Part shown: positions 54,125-64,000 of the stretch, one piece after another
Layout of the letters: the number at the start of each line of letters is the position of its first letter
Position numbering within the stretch: the stretch's first letter is position 1
Assembly (NCBI GenBank): GCA_963745665.1
Contig: CAVUYE010000001.1
Span: forward strand, 558,001 to 622,000
Source: Bog-473 sp963745665
Lineage (GTDB): Bacteria > Actinomycetota > Acidimicrobiia > Acidimicrobiales > RAAP-2
DNA length: 64,000 nt
Reading direction: 5' to 3'
Notes under the pieces: generated by a model
The model's input: the letters and a program-made list of their open reading frames with translations, nothing else
What the model was told of the DNA's origin: nothing
Database searches by the model: none
Position numbers and translations under genes: made by a program

Positions 54125-54144
54125 GTGGGGGTCCGCCACCCCAC
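54125..54144 (-). terminator. Possible hairpin downstream of hppA
   Basis: Near-perfect GC-rich stem GTGGGG(T)...ACCCCCAC with a GGCGG-type loop in the 141-bp gap between hppA and topA. No T tract follows, so a true intrinsic terminator is uncertain. Confidence 0.35.
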
Positions 54145-54207
54145 CTGTCAAGGGCGGGGTGCACGACGAGGGCGCCGGCAATGCGGTTCGTAATGCGCCT
54201 GACCAGG

Positions 54208-56532
<2,325 letters not shown>

Positions 56533-56760
56533 TCCCGGTGTGCCCTTTCTGTTCCTGTCCGTCTGGCGAGGAGGGGATGGAGGCGCCCCCCTCCGTGCGG
56601 TGCGGCAGCACTCAGCACCATTGCATTCGATGTCATCACCCCAGGACGACGGCGCGCCGGTGGGGTCGCACCCGACGTCGGGCCGGGGGGCACGTTAGCG
56701 ACTGACGACGGGCCGGGCAATTTGACTGTCATCGAACCGGTGGCTCGTGCGGGGGGCGCG

Positions 56761-59226
56761 TCAGGACTCCGCCGGATCACTCTGCGCCCCTTGCACCAGC
56801 TCGAATGAGGGGTTGAGCATGGCGGGCCGGCGGCCCCAGGTGCCCACCATCCCCTCGGCCACCAGGCGGGCGCCCGGCTCGATCCCGGCGATCTTGGGAC
56901 GCCCCTGGAAGACCAGGAGCAGGCCCCCCGTTCCGTCGCTGAGCACACACTCGAGGTTCGACGTCCCCGCCCGGGGCTGGACCCGGACGGACTTGACCCG
57001 GCCGGCCACCCGGACGCGCTGGCGGGGCAGCACCGAGGCGATGGGTGTCGTGGCCCCAGCCCGCTGCGCCAGCGTCTGGTCGGCCGCCAGGACGGTCGCC
57101 GGGCGCCTGGGGCCGTCCCGACGCCCGATGCGGTCGAGGCCGCTCCTCCCCTCGGCGTCGACCGGTCCGGACCCGTCACCGGGAGCAGCACCGAGGCGGG
57201 CCCGTTGGACCGACCGGCCGTACGACCGCACCCGCTCACCGAACTGGCCGCTCACGGCGAACGGGACGATGGTGGCGCTCACGTGCGGCACCTGGCCCAG
57301 GACAGCAGCGATCTTGTCGGCCGTGCGGTCGTGCAGGAAGCGCTGCCAGACCCGGCGGTAGCTGCGGCGCGGCAGGAGCACGGTGCACTCGGTGTCGCCG
57401 TCCAGGGTGGCGTCGGCCACGAGCTCAATGGCGGCCCGGCCCAGCCGGCGGTCCGGGACTTCGATGATGTCGAGCGGCAGGCGACCCAGGCCGAACCGGC
57501 CCCACTCGGCCTCGAGCTCGCGGGCCGCCTTGGTGTCGATGTCGAAGTGGACCGCGCGCAGGTCGTCGGGCGCCAAGGTGCGGGCGTACTGCAGGGCCCG
57601 CACCGTCGCCATGTCGAGCCGGTCGACGAACACGACGACCACGTGCCGTCGCAGCAGCGGCTCCTCGGTCGCTTCGGACACCCCTGTCTCGAGCATCTCG
57701 GCTTCCGTCTCGTACTGGTGGTGCAGCCGGATCAGTCCGATGTAGAGCAACGGCCCGACGACGAAGATGAGCCAAGCGCCTTCCTTGAACTTCGCCACGG
57801 CGAAGATCAGCACGACCGTGAAGGACAGGAAGGCGGAGAAGCCGTTCACCAGAACGCTGCGCTTCCAGTGCCCCACCCGTGCCGTCAGGTGGTGCTTCAC
57901 CATGCCCGACCCGGCCATTGTGAAGCCGGTGAACACGCCGATGGCATAGAGCGCCACCAGCCCGTTGACCTGTGCCTTGTAGACAAGTATGAGCGCCAGG
58001 GCCACGCCTGCCAGCACCAGGATCCCGTTGGAGAAGGCCAGTCGGTGGCCGCGCCGCGTCAGCTGGCGCGGCAGGAAACGGTCGCCGGCCACGAAGCTGG
58101 CCAGGTAGGGGAAGCCGTTGAAGCTGGTGTTGCCGCCCGTGTAGAGGATCAGCATGGTGGCCAGCTGCACGACGTAGAACAAGAGGTGGCCCAGCGGGCT
58201 GGTGCCGAACACGGCCTTCACCTCTTGGGACACCACGGTGGGCGTTCCGCCGGCGTAGGGGACGGCATGGGTCCAGCGGGCCAGCAGCGTGACGCCCAGC
58301 ACCAGGAAGGCCAGCGTCGAGCTCATGGCGACGAGCGTCTGGCGGGCGTGCTTGGCCTCGGGCCGCTTGAAGCTGCTCACCCCGTTGGAGATCGCCTCGA
58401 GCCCGGTCAGCGACGAACCGCCGTTGGCGAAGGACCGCAGCAGGAAGATGAAGGCCAGCCCCATGAGCCAGCCCTCTCCCGGTGTGCCGATCTTGCCGCC
58501 GTAGACCTCGCTGGCCGGCGGCAACGGGATGGCGTGCAGCGTCCCGAGCGCCTCCTTAATGAAGCCGAAGACGATGACGCTCGAAAGGGAAAGGATGAAG
58601 AAGTAGGTGGGGATGGCGAAGTAGCTCCCAGCCTCACGGATGCCGCGCAGGTTGCCGTAGAGGAGCAGCAGCACGACCGCCACCGTGATCTCGACGGTGA
58701 ACCTGGCCAGGCTCGGCACGGCGCTGGTGAGCGCCGCCGTCCCCGCCGACGTCTGCACAGCGACCGTCACCGTGTAGTCGATCAACAGCGCTACGGCGGC
58801 GATCTGCGCAATGCGCGGCCCGAAGTTGTCGCGGGCGACCACATAGGAGCCGCCGGCCTTCGTGTAGAGCTGAATGACCTCTAGGTACGAGAGCGTCACG
58901 AAGAACAGGACGCCGAGGATGGCGAGGGTGATGGGGACGACCAGGGCGAAGGCGGCCAGGCCCACGTAGGGCACCAGTTGGGTCAGCATCTCCTCGGTGC
59001 CGTAGGCCGAGGACGAGATGCAGTCCGGCGCCAGCACCCCGAGGGCGATGATCTTGTTGAGGCGCTCGCTCGCCAGCTGCTCGGTGACCAAGGGCGGCCC
59101 GAGCAGCCTGTTCTTCAAGCGGTAGCGGCGGCTCTCGGGGATGGAGTCGGCCGCCATCCCGGGCAGCGGGCCCGGCGACGGGCCGACCGGAGTCGGGGTC
59201 GCCGTACCCGGGGTCGCCACGGGCAC
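56761..59226 (-). CDS. APC-superfamily transporter with C-terminal OB-fold domain (KimA-like/Rv2690c type)
   Basis: 821 residues. About 12 TM helices (residues 55-490) with APC-type TM1 SERLNKIIALGVLAPDCISSSAYG. A cytosolic alpha/beta domain (500-690, VVVVFVDRLDMATVRAL) is followed by an Arg-rich linker. A final OB-fold of about 80 residues reads RQRVRVAGRVKSVRVQPR, then GLLLVFQGRPKIAGIEPG. In mycobacteria a comparable APC transporter is divergent from ceoB-ceoC, and a separate OB-fold gene lies nearby; here the two parts are one protein. Likely potassium or amino-acid uptake. Start ATG 59224-59226 region. Confidence 0.85.
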   Translation of the reverse strand: MPVATPGTATPTPVGPSPGPLPGMAADSIPESRRYRLKNRLLGPPLVTEQLASERLNKIIALGVLAPDCISSSAYGTEEMLTQLVPYVGLAAFALVVPITLAILGVLFFVTLSYLEVIQLYTKAGGSYVVARDNFGPRIAQIAAVALLIDYTVTVAVQTSAGTAALTSAVPSLARFTVEITVAVVLLLLYGNLRGIREAGSYFAIPTYFFILSLSSVIVFGFIKEALGTLHAIPLPPASEVYGGKIGTPGEGWLMGLAFIFLLRSFANGGSSLTGLEAISNGVSSFKRPEAKHARQTLVAMSSTLAFLVLGVTLLARWTHAVPYAGGTPTVVSQEVKAVFGTSPLGHLLFYVVQLATMLILYTGGNTSFNGFPYLASFVAGDRFLPRQLTRRGHRLAFSNGILVLAGVALALILVYKAQVNGLVALYAIGVFTGFTMAGSGMVKHHLTARVGHWKRSVLVNGFSAFLSFTVVLIFAVAKFKEGAWLIFVVGPLLYIGLIRLHHQYETEAEMLETGVSEATEEPLLRRHVVVVFVDRLDMATVRALQYARTLAPDDLRAVHFDIDTKAARELEAEWGRFGLGRLPLDIIEVPDRRLGRAAIELVADATLDGDTECTVLLPRRSYRRVWQRFLHDRTADKIAAVLGQVPHVSATIVPFAVSGQFGERVRSYGRSVQRARLGAAPGDGSGPVDAEGRSGLDRIGRRDGPRRPATVLAADQTLAQRAGATTPIASVLPRQRVRVAGRVKSVRVQPRAGTSNLECVLSDGTGGLLLVFQGRPKIAGIEPGARLVAEGMVGTWGRRPAMLNPSFELVQGAQSDPAES

Positions 59227-59296
59227 ACAGTAGAAGCAATCCGCTCAGCCGAGAGGCAGCCTTTGCAAGACCCGACGCGGCGTGTTGCACTGTGGC

Positions 59297-59971
59297 GTGC
59301 ACGTCATCATCGTCGGGTGTGGCCGCGTGGGTTCGGGCCTCGCCCTCTCCCTCAGCGCCGAGGGCCACTCGGTGGCCATTTTGGACAAGTCGGCGAAGGC
59401 CTTCCGGCGCCTCAAGGAGTGGGACGGGCCCTGCATTTTGGGGTCCGGATTCGACCGTGACGACCTCGAGAAGGCGGGCGCTCTCGAGGCCGATGCCCTG
59501 GCCGCGGTCACCAGCGGGGACAACACCAACATCCTCACCGTGCGCATCGCCCGGGAGACCTACAAGATCCCCAATGTCGCGGCCCGCATCTACGACCCCC
59601 GCCGCGCCGAGATCTACCAGCGTCTGGGCATTCCCACGGTGGCCACGGTGACGTGGACCATCGACCAGGTCCGCCGGCGCCTCCTGCCCGACGAGGACGT
59701 CGGCGACTGGTCCGACGCCACCGGGCGCCTGACCCTCGTCGACCGCTCGTTGCCCGAGAAGTGGGCGGGGCGCCCTCTGTCGGACATGGAGCAACCCGGA
59801 CGCCTCAGCCTGGTCTCGGTGACACGATCGGGCGTGCCCCGGCTCGACGGACGCGAACTGGTGGGGCAGGAGGGCGACGTCCTGCTCTTCGCTGTGATCG
59901 ACGACGCCTTGAACGAGTTCGACGCCATGCTGGCGCGCACCGAGGGCGCGGACAAGGACGCTGCGCGGTGA
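59297..59971 (+). CDS. trkA: TrkA family potassium uptake regulatory protein
   Basis: 224 residues from GTG 59297 (MHVIIVGCGRVGSGLALSL); the upstream GTG at 59282 adds a non-family leader. RCK/TrkA-N domain with GCGRVGSG and acidic ILDKS, then a TrkA-C domain (GRPLSDMEQPG). Gates K+ transporters in response to NAD(H)/ATP. Overlaps the next trkA gene by 4 bp (GTGA) and is divergent from the APC transporter 70 bp away. Confidence 0.92.
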   Translation: MHVIIVGCGRVGSGLALSLSAEGHSVAILDKSAKAFRRLKEWDGPCILGSGFDRDDLEKAGALEADALAAVTSGDNTNILTVRIARETYKIPNVAARIYDPRRAEIYQRLGIPTVATVTWTIDQVRRRLLPDEDVGDWSDATGRLTLVDRSLPEKWAGRPLSDMEQPGRLSLVSVTRSGVPRLDGRELVGQEGDVLLFAVIDDALNEFDAMLARTEGADKDAAR

Positions 59972-60639
59972 AGGTGGCCATCGCAGGGGCGGGCAGCGTC
60001 GGCACCGCCATCGCGTCGGACCTGCACGCCAACGGTCACGAGGTGCTCCTCCTGGAGCAGGACCCCGAACTGGTGGAACGCCTGCGCCCCACGCTGGATA
60101 TCACCTGGGTGGCGGCCGACGCCTGCGAGGTCTCCTCGCTCGACCGGGCCGGGCTCGCCACCGTCGACGTGGTTGTGGCGGCCACCGGTGACGACGAGGA
60201 CAATCTCGTCATCTCGCTCCTGGCCAAGCAGGAGTTCGCCGTCCCCCGGGTCGTGGCCCGGGTCAATCATCCCAAGAACCAGTGGCTCTTCAACGAGAGT
60301 TGGGGCGTGGATGTCTCGGTGTCGACCCCACAGCTCCTGACCGCCCTCGTCGAGGAGGCGGTCTCGGTCGGCTCGCTCGTGCGGCTGCTGCAGTTCAAGG
60401 GCGGCGTGGCCCACCTGGTCGAGATCACGTTGGCCGAGGACTCCCCGGCCAACGACACGACGATCGCCGATCTGGCCTTCCCGCGGGACGCCGTCGTCGT
60501 GGCCGTGGTCCGCAGCGACCGTCTCATCGTCCCCCGGGGCGACACCACCTTCCAGTCCGGCGACGAGGTGCTCGTGCTGGTGACGGCCGACGCCGAGGAC
60601 GCCGTGCACGCCTTGTTCATCGCGGAGCAACGGGCCTAG
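59968..60639 (+). CDS. trkA: TrkA family potassium uptake regulatory protein, second copy
   Basis: 223 residues starting MKVAIAGAGSVGTAIASDLHA. RCK N-domain with GAGSVGTA and LLLEQDPEL, then TrkA-C (ANDTTIADLAFPRD). Pairs with the preceding gene as ceoB/ceoC do in mycobacteria. Probably binds the divergent APC transporter as a regulatory pair. Confidence 0.92.
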   Translation: MKVAIAGAGSVGTAIASDLHANGHEVLLLEQDPELVERLRPTLDITWVAADACEVSSLDRAGLATVDVVVAATGDDEDNLVISLLAKQEFAVPRVVARVNHPKNQWLFNESWGVDVSVSTPQLLTALVEEAVSVGSLVRLLQFKGGVAHLVEITLAEDSPANDTTIADLAFPRDAVVVAVVRSDRLIVPRGDTTFQSGDEVLVLVTADAEDAVHALFIAEQRA

Positions 60640-60760
60640 CCGCAACCAGCCCGCAACCCCCGCGACGTCCCAGTTCACGGGCACCAAACGTTCGCGTTCG
60701 CGTCTTCGAATTGTCACGCCCGCTCAAGCCGGAGCCCCGGTCGCCCGTAGCATTAAAGGT

Positions 60761-61564
60761 ATGGAGGCGGCCTTCTTCGATCTCGACAAGACGGTCATAG
60801 ACCGAGCTTCCATCGCCGCGTTCGGCCGGCCCTTCCTGAAGGGTGGACTCATCAACCGGCGGACGGTGGCGCGGGCCGCCATATCCCAGCTGATCTACCT
60901 CTACTTCGGCGCCGACGAGGAACGCCTTGTTCGTGTCCGAGAGTCGATGCTGGCGCTCACCAAGGGATGGGATCGGGCCCAGGTCCGCCAGATCGTCCGC
61001 GAAACGATGCTCCAGACGATGGAGCCGATCATGTACGCCGAGGCGCTCGAGCTCATGGAGCTCCACCGGGCCGCCGGGCACCGCGTCTACCTGGTCTCCG
61101 CGTCGCCCGAGGAGATCGTGCTGCCTCTCGCCGATCTGCTCGGCGTGGACGGGGCCATCTGCTCACGCGGCGAGGTCGACGAGCAGGGGTGCTACACGGG
61201 CCGCATGGCCTTCTACGCCTACGGCGAGTCCAAGGCCGCCGCCATGCGCGAGCTGGCGGAGCGCACCGGGCTCGACCTGGCGGCCAGTAGTGCGTACTCC
61301 GACTCGGGCACCGATCTCCCGATGCTCGAGGCAGTCGGCCGCCCGGTGGCGGTGAATCCGGACCGGGCGCTGGCCAAGGTGGCACGCGAGCGCGGCTGGG
61401 AGGTGCGGAACTTCACCAAGCCGATTCGGCTGCGCGACCGGGTGGGGCGCACTACGCCCGTCGTGACGACGAGCCTGGCGGTGGCCGGCGCGGCACTCAT
61501 CTTGTGGCGACGCGGCCTCCGAGGCCGTCACGCCGCGGCCAGGCTGGCCGGACGCGCCGCCTGA
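60761..61564 (+). CDS. HAD-IB family phosphatase (SerB-like)
   Basis: 267 residues. Motif I FFDLDKTVIDRAS, motif II LVSASPEEI, motif III region with Lys in GESKAAAM, and motif IV YSDSGTDLPMLE. A C-terminal hydrophobic helix (TSLAVAGAALILWRRG) may anchor it. Related enzymes dephosphorylate phosphoserine or lysophospholipid-type substrates; the specific one is unknown. Follows trkA by 121 bp. Confidence 0.9.
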   Translation: MEAAFFDLDKTVIDRASIAAFGRPFLKGGLINRRTVARAAISQLIYLYFGADEERLVRVRESMLALTKGWDRAQVRQIVRETMLQTMEPIMYAEALELMELHRAAGHRVYLVSASPEEIVLPLADLLGVDGAICSRGEVDEQGCYTGRMAFYAYGESKAAAMRELAERTGLDLAASSAYSDSGTDLPMLEAVGRPVAVNPDRALAKVARERGWEVRNFTKPIRLRDRVGRTTPVVTTSLAVAGAALILWRRGLRGRHAAARLAGRAA

Positions 61565-61582
61565 GCCGGCGTCTTTGGTTTT

Positions 61583-61657
61583 CTACGCTTCGCGCAGCCG
61601 ACGGGCGGCGAGGACGCCGATGGCGATCAGCACGGCGAGAATCAGCAGCTTCTTCAT
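61583..61657 (-). CDS. Tiny single-span membrane protein (DLW-39-like)
   Basis: 24 residues beginning MKKLLILAVLIAIG and ending RRLREA. One TM helix and a basic tail, similar in form to the tiny DLW-39 proteins of Actinobacteria. It is convergent with the HAD gene and lies 19 bp upstream of the sigma factor stop side. Too short for certainty. Confidence 0.45.
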   Translation of the reverse strand: MKKLLILAVLIAIGVLAARRLREA

Positions 61658-61676
61658 GACCGGAGCCTAGGCGCCG

Positions 61677-62627
61677 TCAGACGGTCAGCAAATCGCGTGC
61701 CCCGGTGTCCGAGGAGGGGTGGCGCAGCTTCGACATGGCCCGGGCCTCGATCTGGCGTATGCGCTCCCGGGTCAGGTTGAAGTGCTCGCCAACCTCTTCG
61801 AGCGTGCGGGGCTCGCCCCGGTCCAGCCCGAAGCGCAGGCGCAGGATCTCCCGCTCGCGCTCGTCGAGCGGCGACAGGAGCCGGCCGATCTCGTCGGGCA
61901 GGAGCGAAACCGCGGCCACCTCGAAGGGCGACTCGGCGGACCGGTCCTCGACGACATCGCCCAGCTCGGCATCGCCGTCCTCGCGCAACGGCTCGGACAG
62001 CGACAGGGGCTCCGCGCGGAAGCGCAGGGCCTCGACGAGCTTGTCCTCGGGCATCTCGACCTCAATGCCGAGCTCGGCCAGCGTGGCGGGGCGCCCGAGC
62101 TTGAGCTCAAGGCGGGCCTGCGCCTTCTGCACGCGGGCCAGCGTGTCGCCGGCATGGACCGGAAGGCGGATGGTCCGGCCCGTGTTGGCGATGCCACGGG
62201 TGATGGCCTGACGGATCCACCAGGTGGCGTACGTGGAGAACTTGAAGCCCTTGCGCCAGTCGAACTTCTCGACCGCGTGCATGAGGCCGAGGTTGCCCTC
62301 CTGAATCAGGTCCAGCAACGGGAGCCCCGAAGCCTGGTACTTCTTGGCGATCGAGACCACCAGGCGCAAGTTCGACTGCACGAAGGTCTGCTGTGCCTGC
62401 TCGCCCTCCATGACGGCGCGACGGAGCTCCCGCTTCTTCGCGGTGGTGAGCCCTTTGGGCGCCTTGGCCACGTCGGCCTCGGCTTCGCGCCCCGCCTCAA
62501 TGGCCTGGGCCAAGCGGACCTCGTCGTCCTTGGTCAGCAGCGGGTACTGACCGATGTCTGTCAGGTAGAGCCGGACGAGATCCTCGTCGTCGCGCTCAAT
62601 TCGTTCCTTGGCCAAAATCTTCGCCAA
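61677..62627 (-). CDS. RNA polymerase sigma-70 factor (group 1/2 type)
   Basis: 316 residues from TTG 62625-62627 (AKILAKERIERDDEDL); no ATG or GTG gives a sensible start, and TTG 62615 is an alternative. Regions 1.2 (LVRLYLTDIGQYPLL), 2 (NLRLVVSIAKKYQASGLPLLD, then STYATWWIRQAITRGI), 3 and 4 (EEVGEHFNLTRERIRQIEARAM) are complete. The lack of an N-terminal 1.1 extension and the short size suit a SigB/HrdB-like group 2 factor more than the primary sigma. Downstream of the hypothetical gene 62822. Confidence 0.9.
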   Translation of the reverse strand: MAKILAKERIERDDEDLVRLYLTDIGQYPLLTKDDEVRLAQAIEAGREAEADVAKAPKGLTTAKKRELRRAVMEGEQAQQTFVQSNLRLVVSIAKKYQASGLPLLDLIQEGNLGLMHAVEKFDWRKGFKFSTYATWWIRQAITRGIANTGRTIRLPVHAGDTLARVQKAQARLELKLGRPATLAELGIEVEMPEDKLVEALRFRAEPLSLSEPLREDGDAELGDVVEDRSAESPFEVAAVSLLPDEIGRLLSPLDEREREILRLRFGLDRGEPRTLEEVGEHFNLTRERIRQIEARAMSKLRHPSSDTGARDLLTV

Positions 62628-62821
62628 ACCTTCCGTCCCATGACCACGGCAGGGGAACCTGGCCGGGCTGTCGCGCTCGTGAAAACGCAGCCGACGACCG
62701 TTTCGGGCGTACGTGGGCTGCCCAGACAGTGTAATGGGGTTGTCAAGATGTAGGCACAGCAGGGGAAACGTGTCGTAGCCCAACGCCCATTCCGGTGCGG
62801 GCCCACGAGCAGCTTCCCTCG

Positions 62822-63334
62822 TCAACCCGTCGGCGACCCCTTGAGCAGAGCACGACCACCGGCGATCTCGACGGCCAGATCCCTGTGGGCGCTCGCCAGA
62901 ACCTGCAGGACCGAGGCCTCGCTGACGGGGTTCGGCGTCTGTCGGTGGGCGTTGTAGACGGCCTGCAGCCGGGGGAGCGCTGTCTCGACCAGCGCCACCA
63001 CACCGGCCCGGGCGTCGGGCGCGGCAGCCACAGCGTCGAACGCCTCGGCCAAGGATCCCTGCGGTGGCGTCACCAGGCCCGTCCTCTCGACGCCCGCCCG
63101 CACCGGCAGCCGCTCGGCCCAGCAGGCGGCCAGCAGGCCGTGGCGCCGCGACACGCTGGCGCACCAGACCCGCAGCTCCGGCTGGAGCCCGCCGTCCCGA
63201 GCGTTGTCGGCCCCAGTCGCCCAGGCTCCTGCGACCTCGAAGATCTGCTTCTCGGCCCAGCAATAAGCGCCGACCAGCGCGGCCAACTGGTCAATGTCCC
63301 GCCACGTCGCGGTGGCGACCTCCGGCTCAGGCAC
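62822..63334 (-). CDS. Hypothetical protein after nadE
   Basis: 170 residues from GTG 63332-63334, overlapping the nadE stop by 8 bp, so translationally coupled. An all-helical look (WRDIDQLAALVGAYCWAEKQIFEVAGAW) hints at a ferritin-like four-helix bundle. No family recognised. No signal peptide. Confidence 0.7.
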   Translation of the reverse strand: MPEPEVATATWRDIDQLAALVGAYCWAEKQIFEVAGAWATGADNARDGGLQPELRVWCASVSRRHGLLAACWAERLPVRAGVERTGLVTPPQGSLAEAFDAVAAAPDARAGVVALVETALPRLQAVYNAHRQTPNPVSEASVLQVLASAHRDLAVEIAGGRALLKGSPTG

Positions 63335-64000
63335 GCTCCGACTCCTCCAGAGCCGAGGAGCGATAGCGGTTCGTGATGGGCATGCGACGGTCCTTGCCGA
63401 AGGCCTTCGTCGTGATGCGCACGCCCGGCGGCATCTGTCGGCGCTTGTACTCGGCGCCGTCGACCAGGCGGACGACCTGGTCCACAACCGCCGGGTCGAA
63501 CCCCTCCGCCACGAGTTCCGCCGCGGTGCGGTCACGTTCGACGTAGCCCTGCAGGACCGGGTCGAGCTCCTCGTACGGCGGGAGGGACTGGTCGTCGCGC
63601 TGATCCGGGCGCAACTCAGCCGAGGGCGGCTTGTCCAGCACGCTGTCGGGGATGGGGCCCGGCAGGCCCTCGAGCACGGCCTGCGTGTTCCGGAAGCGGC
63701 ACAGCTCGTACACGAGCGTCTTGGGTACGTCCTTGATCACCGCGAAACCCCCGGCCGAGTCCCCGTACAGCGTGGAGTAGCCGGTAGCCATCTCACTCTT
63801 GTTCCCCGTGGTGAGGACGATCCATCCCTTGGCGTTGGACACCGCCATGAGCAGCACGCCCCGCAAGCGCGACTGCAGGTTCTCGTCGGTCAGCCCGAAC
63901 GGTTCGCGCCCGAGCACCGGCGCCACCATGGAGGAGAACGCGACGTGCGCCTCCTCAATGGGCACGGTCTTCATGTCGACGCCGAGCCGCTCGGCCAGTG
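63327..64000 (-). CDS. nadE: NAD+ synthase, C-terminal part (N-terminus off the window)
   Basis: About 223 residues of the amidoligase domain are visible, with LTTGNKSEMATGYSTLYGD, the hallmark of NAD synthase, and GGFAVIKDVPKTLVYEL. The reading frame stays open at 64000, so the PP-loop ATPase part and any N-terminal glutaminase domain lie beyond. Forms NAD+ from NaAD and ammonia or glutamine. Confidence 0.94.
   Translation of the reverse strand, partial: LAERLGVDMKTVPIEEAHVAFSSMVAPVLGREPFGLTDENLQSRLRGVLLMAVSNAKGWIVLTTGNKSEMATGYSTLYGDSAGGFAVIKDVPKTLVYELCRFRNTQAVLEGLPGPIPDSVLDKPPSAELRPDQRDDQSLPPYEELDPVLQGYVERDRTAAELVAEGFDPAVVDQVVRLVDGAEYKRRQMPPGVRITTKAFGKDRRMPITNRYRSSALEESERA

Noticed and set aside
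62730..62760. TTGACA box upstream of the sigma factor as a promoter
   Set aside because: The only -10-like hexamer (TACACT) is about 7-8 bp away, too close for a sigma-70 promoter, and nothing fits at 17 bp.

Overview
The window is high-GC actinobacterial DNA. The likely source is an uncultured or poorly studied lineage near the Acidimicrobiia. Evidence for this is the GC-rich codon usage, the SARP/AfsR-type regulators, secreted proteins with 'YWLVASDGG' repeats, and a mycobacterial-like APC transporter/TrkA-TrkA arrangement. The lineage is an inference; no 16S or marker search was possible.

Layout. (1) 1-16 kb, accessory: a class III nucleotide cyclase cut by the left edge; a very large secreted lectin/gingipain-like (C25) protein with ATLKF pentapeptide repeats and Ig-like repeats; a TetR-controlled divergent pair of MFS drug transporters with two visible operators; and a secreted GH43-like protein with 42-residue repeats. 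(2) 16.5-23 kb: a MarR regulator facing a cupin-VOC operon with a readable promoter and operator, a secreted protein, a membrane-bound spermidine-synthase-like protein, and an ISL3-type insertion sequence. (3) 23.08-38.31 kb: two tandem islands bounded by three copies of the 3' end of tRNA-Thr(CGT), the rightmost being the intact tRNA. They carry a lipoprotein with a seven-repeat propeller, two secreted CHAP cell-wall hydrolases (one with a YVTN propeller, one with bulb-lectin domains), small unknown genes, an IS1182-like element, a decayed lectin gene and a SARP-cyclase-NB-ARC regulator. No integrase is visible. (4) 38.4-42.5 kb: acyl-CoA ligase, Rieske oxygenase and SDR, a small catabolic cluster. 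(5) 42.6-49.4 kb: two stand-alone cyclic-nucleotide-binding proteins facing a giant SARP/AAA regulator and an ABC exporter whose ATPase is fused to a cyclic-nucleotide-binding domain. (6) 49.5-64 kb, core: holB-tmk-topA, hppA, an APC transporter with a fused OB-fold, two TrkA proteins, a HAD phosphatase, a sigma-70 factor and nadE (cut by the right edge).

Several accessory genes are broken by single indels (giant lectin/protease, second MFS, GH43-repeat protein, RHH protein, small zinc-ribbon protein, IS1182-like transposase), while none is seen in the core genes at 38-64 kb. This fits either real decay of accessory genes or uncorrected sequencing errors. The most interesting ensembles are the cyclic-nucleotide-themed cluster at 42.6-49.4 kb, the integrase-less tandem tRNA-Thr islands with their CHAP hydrolases, and the giant gingipain-like surface protein.
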